Source: Synanceia verrucosa (taxonomy: Eukaryota > Chordata > Actinopteri > Perciformes > Synanceiidae). From it: DNA of 64,000 nucleotides. Below the pieces are notes generated by a model. The model saw nothing but the letters and a program-made list of their open reading frames with translations. It made no database searches and had not been told where the DNA came from. The position numbers and the translations under genes were made by a program. Shown here piece after piece: positions 1 to 11,800 of the stretch (its first letter is position 1; each line of letters starts with the position of its first letter). The DNA lies in the NCBI GenBank assembly GCA_029721515.1, contig CM056567.1:279174-343173 (forward strand), given 5' to 3'.

Positions 1-796
1 GCACGTCCTCCTCTCCACCACACCAACCAGAAGAAGCCTCCGCAAGATGACCTCGTCACCACCACGTCACTCAGACCAGAAGATGAAGCCTGACTGGTCT
101 GCACAACCACTACTCCACAAGGTAGACTGGATCCATGGATACCTGTGAGATGAGAACGCACAGGGACTACGAGGCACAAAACTAATCTGCAGCATGTGTT
201 AAAGGGAGGAAGAGTAAACACAACCTCTTCTCCACTACTCTAACAGATACAACCTGAGCAGCATCGCCTCTTCTCTGTCTCATCAAACAGATGAAGCCTG
301 GATGACACCACCTCATTCTCACCAAGTAGCCTGGGAGCTGAGAGCACAGGGACTCAAGGGAAAGGGAAGAAGATGAGTTAGTATGAGTTACAATGGTGGT
401 ATATCCATCAGTCCATTCAGAGCTGTATCCAGTCATGCCCAAAAAGATCATGTCTCTGACTGTGATCGGCCGGGGGAAACCAGCGAAGGCCTCCAGCTTT
501 AATCAGTCTGCCCAAATACTTGACCTGATCCTTGCACTATTGTAGCTTTTTCAAGGAAACCTTGTGACCTCGCTCAGCTAGTTATTTAGCAAAGCCATAG
601 AATCTCTACGACAAGTTTCCAGATCTGGTGAACAAAATATTATGTCATCCACATACATGATACATGTACTGGTGAGTTCACCCAGCACATCCTTCAGATC
701 TTCTTTCCAGACTTTGTTGAACAAATGAGGACTAAAGCGAAAGCCTTGTGGCAGTCTTTTGTAGGTATAGGAGCGTCCTTGATATGTGAATGCAAA
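1..796 (-). pseudogene. Endogenous retrovirus pol remnant, 3' part (reverse transcriptase)
   Basis: The minus strand encodes a piece of retroviral reverse transcriptase. The segment at 578-796 carries the LPQGF motif, followed about 30 residues later by the catalytic YVDD box. The segment at 182-451 begins with FLGMTGY, typical of the region downstream of the polymerase domain in gammaretrovirus-like pol. Frame changes between these segments and stop codons show the copy is dead. The 5' continuation lies at 2406-2940, beyond a Tc1 element. No LTR, gag or env is visible, and the left end is cut by the window. The motif style fits a gamma/epsilon-like fish retrovirus better than Gypsy, but I cannot fix the genus. 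Confidence 0.75.
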
Positions 797-2405
797 TACA
801 GTCATGGAAAAAATTATTAGACCACCCTTGTTTTCTTCAATTTCTTGTTAATTTTAATGCCTGGCTCAACTAAAGGTACATTTGTTTGGACAATTATAAT
901 GATAACAACAAAAATAGCTCATGAGAGTTTAATTTAAGAACTAAGGATTATTCATTTTCCATGGTTTTCTTGATAATAACCAAAATTACTTAAATTCTTA
1001 CATCAATAGCTATGGCATTGTACCGCCAAAAACACTACTTTTAAGCATTCCATGTTTTCTTTTCTGTTTGCTTTAAACACATGATACACACAAGAGTTAA
1101 TACTTGATTGCATAACCATTGTTTTTGATGACTGCAGCCATGCGTCTTGGCATGCTCTCCACCAGCTTCTGACATTGTTCTGCTGTCACAGCAGCCCATT
1201 CCTGTTGGACAAATTCAAACAAATTTTCTTTGTTTTTGGGCTTGTGGTTCTCCATTTTGAGTTTGATGATTTTCCACAGGTTTTCAATTGGATTAAGATC
1301 TGGTGATTGAGCAGGCCAAGGCATGGTGCGAATGTTGTGGTTCTCCATCCAGGCTTTAACTGACCTTGCCGTTTGGCAAGGGGCATTGTCTTGTTGGAAA
1401 ATCCAGTCATTCGAGGCAGGAAAGAGTTTTCCAGCTGATGGAAGAAGACTGTTTTCAAGGGTAGTCCTGTACTTGACCTGGTTCATTTGGCCTTCACACA
1501 ATTGCATTTGCCCTGTTCCACTCAGACTGAAACAACCCCAGATCATGACTGATCCACCCCATGTTTTACTGTAGGGGCAAGACAGTCTGGGTTGTAAGCT
1601 TCTCCAGGCTTCCTCCTAACCAGTAAGTTGGCTGGAGTGGGCATCAATTCAAAATTGGATTCATCACTGAAGAGAACCTTAGCCCAATCATCAACAGTCC
1701 AATCCTTGTGGTCTCGAGCAAAGAGTAACCGGGCCTTCCTCTGCCTTTCATTGATGAAGGGCTTCTTGCGTGCTCTGTGTGACTTCAAACCAGCTTCAAC
1801 AAGTCGGTTTCGAACTGTCCTTGCCGAGCAAGTCACATTTCTCGACAGTGCCCACTCATTTTTAAGGTCCCTGGAGGTCTGACGACGATTCCTGACACAG
1901 GAACGGATGAGTGCACGGTCATCTCGTGGGGTAGAAAGACGCTTCCTGCCACGGCCAGGTAGCAATTTGGTAGTGCCATGTTCAGCTTGTTTTTTTGTTG
2001 GAATGAACGGCTGTCTTGGAGATCTTCAGTTTTTTCGCTACCTGTCTCTCACTCATGCCAATTTCCAGCAGTGCCAAGATGGCTGCCTTTGTTGCTTCAC
2101 ATAATTCTTTTGTTTTAGGCATTATGTGAGAGCTGACAACTTCTGAGTTGTGCTACGGCTTGAATGTAAGCAGGAAACCACTCTAGGCCTTTGCATGTGC
2201 AGTGCTGCTTGTGACATGAAATGGCCTCTTATATACCCTGGGAATCAATTAAGCTTAAGAATGTCAAATAGGACATAAAGTATTATGTGACCAGCTGCAT
2301 TTTTTGTTGTGTTCATTGTATTGTAGGTTTAGTGGTACCAGATATTAGAATGAACAAGAAATTGAAGAAAACAAGGGTGGTCTAATAATTTTTTCCATGA
2401 CTGTA
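797..2405 (-). mobile_element. Tc1-like DNA transposon, near-complete but inactivated
   Basis: The element is bounded by TA dinucleotides (797-798 and 2404-2405). Its terminal inverted repeats match perfectly for about 51 bp (799-849 and 2353-2403) and continue imperfectly inwards. The 1.6-kb size and internal minus-strand transposase fit the Tc1 family of the Tc1/mariner superfamily, which inserts at TA. The intact terminal repeats suggest a fairly recent insertion or end conservation. It sits inside the reverse-transcriptase reading frame of the retroviral remnant. Confidence 0.93.
1097..2122 (-). pseudogene. Tc1-like transposase, frameshifted
   Basis: This is a DDE transposase broken into three frames. 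The likely start is the ATG at 2122-2120, giving an N-terminal helix-turn-helix region (MPKTKELCEATKAAI, then SERQVAKKLKISKTAV). A frameshift and stop near 1990 separate it from the next open segment, 1965-1543, which holds the second DNA-binding part (GRGRKRLSTPRDD) and the first catalytic Asp in FSDESNFEL. After HG near 1555 a one-base loss in a GGTGGA-like stretch shifts frame again. The C-terminal segment, 1546-1097, holds the second Asp in QQDNAP and the Glu in SPDLNPIENLW, with 34 residues between them (DD34E, the Tc1 spacing). No intact protein can be made. Confidence 0.9.
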
Positions 2406-2940
2406 GGTGCCCACAAGACTCACTGAGAGGCAGACTGAAGAATGCAGAGCCTTTTTCACAGGTAGAATCCATGTGTTACTGCATGGATTTGGTTCAATCT
2501 TCAACTCCTCCAACAGGCCCTCTAGTGTCTGTTCAATACCAGCTTCAGCCTCAGGTCTGAGTGGCTATTGAGGCTTCCATCGAGGGTTACAACCTACTTT
2601 CAATCATACCTCTCCTGGCTGTGCTGATTTAATGAGACCCACACCAGTCTCATGTTTACACAAAGCGTCTCGTTCAAGTAAATTCACTGGTGTTATAGAT
2701 ATTAACTCTGGAAGGTTAAGAGTGATAATAATATAATGTTTTTCCCTGAAATATCAGGGGAACAGAGCTTGAACCGGGAATAAACTGTCTTTCCCCAGTA
2801 TTGTCTTTTGATTTCAAATCTCTCATTACCAAGATTGTAGCAATGGTCTCCTCCTCAAACGCTGCTATCCACTTTCCTGCTCCATCATGAATGCAGGTTT
2901 AGCCTCTGCACTGGAACTGTGCCCCCTTTGCCAAAGAGGA
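2406..2940 (-). pseudogene. Endogenous retrovirus pol remnant, 5' part
   Basis: The minus strand continues the reverse-transcriptase coding sequence on the other side of the Tc1 insertion. The part nearest 2406 encodes the residues that normally precede the segment found at 578-796. Further away (about 2450-2900) the similarity is weaker, with stop codons, and looks like the protease/RT junction. Boundaries are approximate and the copy is degenerate. Confidence 0.6.
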
Positions 2941-2945
2941 TACTC

Positions 2946-3590
2946 TTACCCCTTTTTCCACCAAAAGGAACCTGGTGCTAGTTCCGTGCTGGTGCTAGTG
3001 CTGGTTCTTAGTTGGTTCAGCTTGCGTTCCTCCTGAGCACCTGTTGTTTTTCCACTGGCAAGGAGCTCAGTCAGAGTCATTACATCACTGCAAAATGTCA
3101 GTACATCACTGCATTTTCGTTTCCACCCGGCAAAGCTTGTGCAGTGCGAAATCAAAACGAGGCTTTGCAAAAAACCCAGAGCTGACAAAACTGAACTGTA
3201 TGGCGTTATATTTGTGCCACATTCCTGAGCCAACAAAGACAGACTTTGAGCGAACAAATGTACAAGCAGGAGAAATACTGAGACGCACGGAATATATTTA
3301 CTGTATGTGCTCAAATCTGCATTTGTTTGAGGGTCGCTTATTGCCTGGGTACATCAACAGTTTGTGCCAAACTTCTGTGTTTCCCAGGAGTGCTTTCAAT
3401 ACATTTGATTTGTGATCGAACCAGGAAGTATTTACTCCGGTCTTGTTGGTCTCAATAACCCCGCCCCAAGCCCAGATGTAATTGCTGCTTAGCTCTGGAC
3501 CAGCAAAGACTTGGTGCTTACCTGGCCCCAGTTTTAAACACCAGGGGCCGGTGCTTAGGCTGTGGAAACACAAAGAACTGATGCTAAGTC
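2946..3590. mobile_element. Nonautonomous dispersed repeat, copy 1
   Basis: A stretch of about 250 bp at 3330-3580 recurs in inverted orientation at 15320-15560, at clearly high identity by eye. The left edge contains TTTCCACC followed by GGTGC-rich sequence, and the right edge contains GGCTGTGGAAACACAAAGAA, so the ends share a partly inverted CCACAG/CTGTGG character. No protein is encoded. It looks like a nonautonomous DNA transposon, but I cannot assign a superfamily or exact ends. Confidence 0.55.
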
Positions 3591-3764
3591 AGAAGTCTCT
3601 ACAGAGGCTCATGAGGTCTGAGCTACCTGAGCCAGGTCACTGACCCCCCCCACACACAGCCTCATTCACGCTTACATTACCAAATATCTATCTATTTGCA
3701 CTGACCCTGTAATGTGAATATTTGCTTACTCAGAGATTTTATAATTCTCCTTCTTGATACATAT

Positions 3765-4085
3765 CCATCCATCCATCTTCTCCCTCTTATCCTCTCATAG
3801 GGTCAGGGGGGCTGGAGTCTATCCCAGCTGTCTTAGGGTGAAAGACAGGGTACACCCTGGACAAGTGTCCAGTTCATCACAGGACACATAGAGACAGACA
3901 ACCACTCACACTCACATTCACACCTACGGTCAATTTAAATTAACCAGTTAACCTAATCCCCATGCATGTTTTTGGATGGTGGGAGGAAGCCGGAGTACCA
4001 GAGAGAACCCACACAGACATGAGGAGAACATGTAAACTCCACACAGAAAGACCCCGGGCCGGGAATCGAACCCAGTACCTTCTTG
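3765..4085 (-). mobile_element. tRNA-derived SINE with L2-like tail, 5'-truncated copy
   Basis: This is the reverse complement of the SINE at 38964-39316. The GGAT-rich tail is at 3765 and the box-B-like GGTTCGATTCC (read on the minus strand) lies near 4065. The A-box part of the tRNA-like head is missing, as expected from truncated target-primed reverse transcription. An 11-bp target duplication, TTGATACATAT, flanks it at 3754-3764 and 4086-4096. Confidence 0.85.
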
Positions 4086-4096
4086 TTGATACATAT

Positions 4097-4808
4097 ATTT
4101 TATTTCATTGTCCAGACGTACCAACGTAATTTTGTTGTATTGCTGCTAACGGTTAAAGGACAATAAAAACGCTTTAATCTTTAGATAATAAATGGCTTTC
4201 CCTTTCTTAAATGACTGACAAAAATATTTAACTTTTTATGATATCCTAATTTTTGAAAAAAAATATAAACCATACTTAGTTACTTCACATTTTTCTATAT
4301 AATTCATTTTTATAATTCATTTATTTTTGCTATATAATTCTATATACACGAGAAGGTGTGTCTAGATTTTTCACTGGTTGTGCGCACACACACATATAGA
4401 TATTAAATACAGTAAAGTGAATAGTAGCCCTATCATCTGGTCCTGGATCAGTTTCTCAGTGATCCTGTCTGGTATGTGTCTTAATTCATCCTGCTAATGG
4501 AGATCTGAGCGATGAGCCTTATCAGTCTGCTGCTGAAGATCAGTTTCTGAAAGTAATCACAGCATTCTTGTCTTTAATGAAAAGAGACAGAACCTCTCAG
4601 GGGACACGTCTTCAGAAGGTTGTCTGGTCATGTGACACGACAGGGAGAAACGTTCGATCTTTGACCTATGGGTCAGATCAGATCAGCTGTTTTCACTGCT
4701 GTTTGCCTGCCTTCATTAAATATTTCACCTAATCTATCTAATATTTCATCTATGAATATGTCTCCACTTGTCAGAATGAAAGAAGACGTCTTCACTTGTC
4801 TTCAATTA
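4097..4808. other. AT-rich intergenic DNA, no gene seen
   Basis: Low-complexity AT-rich sequence to about 4400, then unique sequence. I see no exon with the signals used by the neighbouring genes and no convincing repeat ends. Confidence 0.5.
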
Positions 4809-4809
4809 T

Positions 4810-4990
4810 TACTGGTCTCTACTGGTCTTAACTGGTCTCTAGTGGGCTTCTCTACTGGTCTTAACTGGTCTCTAGTGGTCTTAACTGGTCTCTACTGGTC
4901 TTAACTGGTCTCTACTGGTCTTCACTGGTCTCTACTGATCTTAACTGGACTCTACTGGTCTTCACTGGTCTCTACTGGTGTCTACTGGTT
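4810..4990 (+). repeat. Short minisatellite, ACTGGTCTCT / ACTGGTCTTA
   Basis: About nine imperfect copies of a 20-bp unit made of two related 10-mers. It lies in the intergenic stretch upstream of gene 1. Sequence from 4990 to 5680 holds nothing else that I can identify. Confidence 0.85.
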
Positions 4991-5680
4991 CTTCAGGTAA
5001 TCAGGAGTCAGCAGACAGTCCTTCTGTTGTTTCTGGTCTCTAAAGTGATTCTACAGTCGTCTTCTGTCTCAGGTCTGTCCTTCCTCTTGGGGACGGCAGG
5101 TAGACGGAGGAATGGATGGAAGGATGAAAGGATGGAAGGATGAATGGATGGAGGCTCTATAAACATGTAAATCTGACCTTACTGTGTTTCAAAGCTGCAG
5201 CAGAGGCTGAATGAAGCTGCGCTGCTTTAAAAAGCTTCTTCAGCCGTTCAGTCGACTCCGTTTACACAGAAAGTTTCCAGACAGACAAGGCTTTGATACG
5301 AAATAACCCCCCACACACACATTACCGCTGGTGGACCGCAGCTCTTCTACCTGATTTCCATTACAACAACACACTGATGCTTAAACCCTAAAATACCGTT
5401 TCTCCTCTATGACATCATGACACAGGCCCTAGTCTGGTTCTGGTCTTCGGTGGTTCAGGTCTTCAGGTGAGGCGTCACTGTTCTGCTCTGATTGCTCTTC
5501 ACGTTCTATCAGAGGGATCTGGGTCTGATCCAGTGTTCTGGTGAAACCTGATCCACCGCTAATGTCCATACTCACTGTGAGTGTTTGTTAGAGGGGGATT
5601 CCCTGATCCGGCAGGAAGTCAGGAAAGTCCACAGAGTCCCTAGTTGTTGTCCTTCTGTCACCAGGTGAGGGTTGTTATGT

Positions 5681-8501
5681 AAGGTGAGGACATTTCTATA
5701 AGGTGAGGACATTTCTATAAGGTCAGAACATTTCTATAAGGTGAGGGCATTTCTACAAGGGGAGGACATTTCTATAAGTTGAAGACATTTCTATAAGGTG
5801 AAGACATTTCTATAAGGCGAGGACATTTCTATAAGGTGAAGACATTTCTATAAGGTCAGAACATTTCTATAAGGTGAGTGCATTTCTATAAGGCGAGGAC
5901 ATTTCTATAAGGTGAAGACATTTCTATAAGGCGAGGACATTTCTATCAGGTGAAGACATTTCTATAAGGTGAAGACATTTCTATAAAGTCAGAACATTTC
6001 TATAAAGTGAAGACATTTCTATAAGGCAAGGACATTTCCATAAGGTGGACATTTCTATAAGGTCAGAACATTTCTATAAGGTGAGGGCATTTCTATAAGG
6101 TGAAGACATTTCTATAAAGCGAAGACATTTCTATAAGGCGAGGACATTTCTATAAGGTGAAGACATTTCTATAAGGTCAGAACATTTCTATAAGGCGAGG
6201 ACATTTCTATAAGGCAAAAACATTTCTATAAGGTGAAGACATTTCTATAAGGCGAGGACATTTCTATAAGGTGAGGGCATTTCTATAAGGTCAGAACATT
6301 TCTATAAGGCGAGGACATTTCTATAAGGCGAAGACATTTCTATAAGGTGAAGGCATTTCTATAAGGTCAGAACATTTCTATAAGATGAGGGCATTTCTAT
6401 AAGGTGAGGACATTTCTGTAAGGCGAAGACATTTCTATAAGGTCAGAACATTTCTATAAGGTGAGGGCATTTCTATAAGGCGAGGACATTTCTATAAGGT
6501 GAAGACATTTCTATAAGGTCAGAACATTTCTATAAGGTGAGGGCATTTCTATAAGGCGAGGACATTTCTATAAGGTGAAGGCATTTCTATAAGGTCAGAA
6601 CATTTCTATAAGGTGAAGACATTTCTATAAGGTCAGAACATTTCTATAAGGTGAAGACATTTCTATAAGGCGAGGACATTTCTATAAGGTGAAGACATTT
6701 CTATAAGGTCAGAACATTTCTATAAGGTGAGGGCATTTCTATAAGGCGAGGACATTTCTATAAGGTGAAGACATTTCTATAAGGTCAGAACATTTCTATA
6801 AAGTCAGAACATTTCTATAGGGCAAGGACATTTCTATAAGGTGAAGGCATTTCTATAAGGTGAAGGCATTTCTACAAGGTGAAAACATTTCTATAAGGCG
6901 AGGACATTTCTATAAGGTGAAGACATTTCTATAAGGCAAGGACATTTCTATAAGGTCAGAACATTTCTATAAGGTGAAGACATTTCTATAAGGTCAGAAC
7001 ATTTCTATAAGATGAAGACATTTTTGTAAGGTGAGGGCATTTCTATAAGGCGAGGACATTTCTATAAGGTGAAGACATTTCTATAAGGTGAAGGCATTTC
7101 TATAAGGTGAAGACATTTCTATAAGGCGAGGACATTTCTATAAGGTGAAGACATTTCTATAAGGTCAGAACATTTCTATAAGGTGAGTGCATTTCTATAA
7201 GGGGAGGACATTTCTATAAGGTGAAGACATTTCTATAAGGTGAGGGCATTTCTATCAGGTGAAGACATTTCTATAAGACGAGGACGTTTCTATAAGGAGA
7301 AGACATTTCTATGAGGCGAGGACATTTCTATAAGGTCAGAATATTTCTATAACGTGAAGGCATTTCTATAAGGTCGGAACATTTCCATAAGATGAAGACA
7401 TTTCTATAAGGTCAGAACATTTCTATAAGGTGAGGGCATTTCTATAAGGCGAGGACATTTCTATAAGGCGAGGACGTTTCTATAAGGAGAAGACATTTCT
7501 ATAAGGCGAGGACATTTCTATAAGGTCAGAACATTTCTATAACGTGAAGGCATTTCTATAAGGTCGGAACATTTCTATAAGATGAAGACATTTCTATAAG
7601 GTCAGAACATTTCTATAAGACGAGGACATTTCTATAAGGTGAAGACATTTCTATAAGGTCAGAACATTTCTATAAGGTGAGGGCATTTCTATAAGACGAG
7701 GACATTTCTATAAGGTGAAGACATTTCTATAAGGTGAAGGCATTTCTATAAGGCGAGGACATTTCTATAAGGTGAAGACATTTCTATAAGGTCAGAACAT
7801 TTCTATAAGGTGAGGGCATTTCTATAAGACGAGGACATTTCTATAAGGTGAAGACATTTCTATAAGGTGAAGGCATTTCTATAAGGTGAAGACATTTCTA
7901 TAAGGCGAGGACATTTCTATAAGGTGAAGACATTTCTATAAGGTCAGAACATTTCTATAAGGTGAGGGCATTTCTATCAGGTGAAGACATTTCTATAAGA
8001 CGAGGACGTTTCTATAAGGAGAAGACATTTCTATAAGGCGAGGACATTTCTATAAGGTCAGAACATTTCTATAACGTGAAGGCATTTCTATAAGGTCGGA
8101 ACATTTCTATAAGATGAAGACATTTCTATAAGGTCAGAACATTTCTATAAGGTGAGGGCATTTCTATAAGGCGAGGACATTTCTATAAGGTGAAGACATT
8201 TCTATAAGGTGAGGACATTTCTATAAGGTCAGAACATTTCTATAAGGTGAAGACATTTCTATAAGGTCAGAACATTTCTATAAGATGAAGACATTTTTAT
8301 AAGGTGAGGGCATTTCTATAAGGCGAGGACATTTCTATAAGGTGAAGACATTTCTATAAGGCGAGGACATTTCTATAAGGTGAAGACATTTCTATAAAGC
8401 AAGGACATTTCTATAAGGTGAAGACATTTCTATAAGGTGAAGACATTTCTATAAGGTGAGGGCATTTCTATTAGGCGAGGACATTTCTATAAGGTGAGGA
8501 C
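5681..8501 (+). repeat. 2.8-kb minisatellite, 19-bp unit, upstream of gene 1
   Basis: Roughly 148 copies of a 19-bp unit of the form ACATTTCTATAAGGTGAAG, with variants GGCGAGG, GGTCAGA and GGTGAGGG at the variable end. Larger groups of variants recur in the same order (for example near 7270-7600 and 7980-8160), so higher-order duplication has occurred. Many units contain AAGGTGAGG, which resembles a 5' splice site. It ends about 210 bp upstream of the gene 1 TATA box. Confidence 0.97.
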
Positions 8502-8710
8502 ACAGAGTACTGGTCTTTCATCCGAGATTCTGTCTCTTCTATGAATGGTTCTGGACCTGCTGACTACTGGACTTTCTGTCCCAGTAGTCAGGTTGTCCTG
8601 GTTGATGCAGAACCTGAGTGGGCGTTGTCCTCACCTCCATCTGCGCAACACAGAAACCTGAACCTCACACACATTCTGGTCCATCCTTCATCCTGGTGAC
8701 ATTTAGGTGA

Positions 8711-8719
8711 TATATAAAG
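8711..8719 (+). promoter_or_regulatory. TATA box of gene 1
   Basis: TATATAAAG lies 112 bp upstream of the gene 1 start codon. Transcription would begin near 8740, giving a 5'UTR of about 80 bases with a single short first exon. Confidence 0.7.
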
Positions 8720-8822
8720 GGCTGATCCAGACCCTTTGAGCCAGACTGCTGCAGAAGTACTGTATGACTCACCTGTCTGCCTATCTGTCCAGCTGATCCA
8801 TCTGATCTGACCTTACAGCACC

Positions 8823-11800
8823 ATGATCACCAGGTATGTCCTCTCTGTGCTTCAGTCTGATCACACTGTAAGATACCTGCTGTTTATTACCTGAGGGTTT
8901 AATGTGTTGAGTCATCATTTTGGGTCAAAGGTCAACAGAGTTCTGTTTTAGAAATCTAAAATTATTTTTTCATAATGAAAATTTGTCTTTATGTTGAAAT
9001 GGAGGACATGACTAGTTGTTTTGTGCTGCAGTGATAAAACGAGCCAGTCACAGCTCAACTTGATGGTTGTGTTTGTATTGCAGGAACGTTGTTCTTCTGT
9101 TCTCTCTGGTTGTCCTGCTGGTGGAGGCAGACCTCGACGCCAACGGTGAGATTAAATCTGATCTGATTGATGATCAGATGACATCATTATTTGATTGACG
9201 GTAGCATGTCTGCCGTCTCGGAATTATTAAGTATCCACCTGTTAATGTTTAACCAAACTGTGTTTACAGATGTTGGATTAAAAAACTCATCAACAGGTAA
9301 AGCACCAACACTCACCTGTCTGTCCTTTTACCGGTCTGTCTGTCTGTATGCCTCACATGTCTGTCTGTATGCCTCACATGTCTGTCTGTATGCCTCACAT
9401 GTCTGTCTGTATACCTCACATGTTTGTCTGTATACCTCACATGTTTGTCTGTATACCTCACATGTTTGTCTGTATGCCTCACATGTCTGTCTGTATGCCT
9501 CACATGTCTGTCTGTATGCCTCACATGTCTGTCTGTATACCTCACATGTTTGTCTGTATACCTCACATGTCTGTCTGTATGCCTCACATGTCTGTCTGTA
9601 TGCCTCACATGTCTGTCTGTATACCTCACATGTTTGTCTGTATACCTCACATGTTTGTCTGTATGCCTCACATGTTTGTCTGTATACCTCACATGTTTGT
9701 CTGTATGCCTCACATGTCTGTCTGTATGCCTCACATGTTTGTCTGTATACCTCACATGTCTGTCTGTATGCCTCACATGTCTGTCTGTCTCACCTGTCTG
9801 TATGCCTCACATGTTTGTCTGTCTCACCTGTCTGTATACCTCACATGTCTGTCTGTATGCCTCACATGTCTGTCTGTCTCACCTGTCTGTATGCCTCACA
9901 TGTTTGTCTGTATGCCTCACATGTTTGTCTGTATACCTCACATGTCTGTCTGTATGCCTCACATGTCTGACTGTCTCACCTGTCTGTATACCTCACATGT
10001 TTGTCTGTATGCCTCACATGTTTGTCTGTATACCTCACGTTTGTCTGTATACCTCACATGTTTGTCTGTATACCTCACATGTCTGTCTGTATGCCTCACA
10101 TGTCTGTCTGTATGCCTCACATGTCTGTATGCCTCACATGTTTGTCTGTATGCCTCACATGTTTGTCTGTATGCCTCACATGTTTGTCTGTATACCTCAC
10201 GTTTGTCTGTATACCTCACATGTCTGTCTGTATACCTCACATGTCTGTCTGTATGCCTCACATGTCTGTCTGTATGCCTCACATGTCTGTCTGTCTCACC
10301 TGTCTGTATGCCTCACATGTTTGTCTGTATACCTCACATGTCTGTCTGTATGCCTCACATGTCTGTCTGTCTCACCTGTCTGTATACCTCACATGTTTGT
10401 CTGTATGCCTCACATGTTTGTCTGTATGCCTCACATGTTTGTCTGTATACCTCACGTTTGTCTGTATACCTCACATGTCTGTCTGTATACCTCACATGTC
10501 TGTCTGTATGCCTCACATGTCTGTCTGTATGCCTCACATGTCTGTCTGTATGCCTCACATGTCTGTCTGTCTCACCTGTCTGTATGCCTCACATGTCTGT
10601 CTGTCTGTTTCACCTGTCTGTCTGCCTGTTACAACCCTTGGCTCTTATGGAAAAGGAGAAGGAAGAACCATAAAAACCAGCTTGGACTGGTGAAAGTTAA
10701 AGTATTTATTGTTGGGAAATCAATGTTTACTATCAAAATCTCGAAGACAATAGTTTAGCAAAAGAGACTGAGGACGTGAAATAGAAACCAAAAGAGGACT
10801 TTAAACCACAGTTTGGTAAAACAACCGAACAAAGCACAAATAAGAAGGGCCTCAGTGGCCTAACCTGAACTACGAGGATGCTAAAAAACAACAACAAGGT
10901 GAGCATCGCCCCTTTTGTTAGCGAAGCCAGTCAGTCATCACTGGACTGAAGGACTGGCATCCTTTAAATAGATCCACCTCCACCCGGCTGAACCGCAGAG
11001 ATTGTTTTTTAGTTTTACTTTTAGTTTTATTAGGTGGGCAGCCACAAACTTTAAAAAGAACTTACAAAGTTTTCACCAGAGTGAGCCCTGCTCCCGTTCA
11101 CGCTCATTATTTGAAAACTGATCAGTTCAATGTTCAATGAAAATATGAACGTGCCCAGTAAACAATATTCATTGAACACGTTCATGCACAACACTGTCTG
11201 TCCTTTAACCTGTCTCACCTGTCTGTCTGTCTGTCAGATAAAGACTCTACATCTGATGAGGCCCCCACAGGTGAGTCACAAACTGCCCACTTGAATAATA
11301 AAACTATAAATATGTTTATGAGGTGTTTTTGCGATCATCCGTATATTGATTATCAGTAATTATCAGTGAGACAGTAAACAACTAAATCACTGTGCATCAT
11401 CTGCAGGTTGGTAGCTGACATAATAATGGCTAATCAGTTTTATTGCTTCTAGAGATCTAAATGAAATAAAACAGGATGCGGAAGAGCTCCTCTGAGAAAC
11501 CAGTCAGTGATCAATGTGTGATCAGCATGTGATCAATATGTGATCTGCATGTGTACTGTAGAGTTTAACATGTGAAGATGTTTTGACTGAACTGAGATGT
11601 TGTGTTTTCAGAGAGTATGAATGCCATCTCTCCTGATAAGCCTGGTAAGAATCTGTCCTCTACCTGTTCAGGTACTCTGTTCACCACCTGTTCAAGTACT
11701 CTGTCCTCTACCTGTTCAGGTACTCTGTTCTCTACCTGTTCAGGTACTCTGTTCACCACCTGTTCAGGTACTCTGTTCTCTACCTGTTCAGGTACTCTGT

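Noticed and set aside
5681..8501. CRISPR-like appearance of regularly spaced repeats
   Set aside because: Units are contiguous 19-bp tandem copies with no unique spacers, in a vertebrate-type genome.
9191..10758. Long ORFs rich in VCLYASH/SVCLTCL and HTDRHVR on both strands
   Set aside because: They come from a 21-bp repeat without stop codons in several frames, inside an intron. No signal peptide, splice structure or unique domain supports them as proteins.
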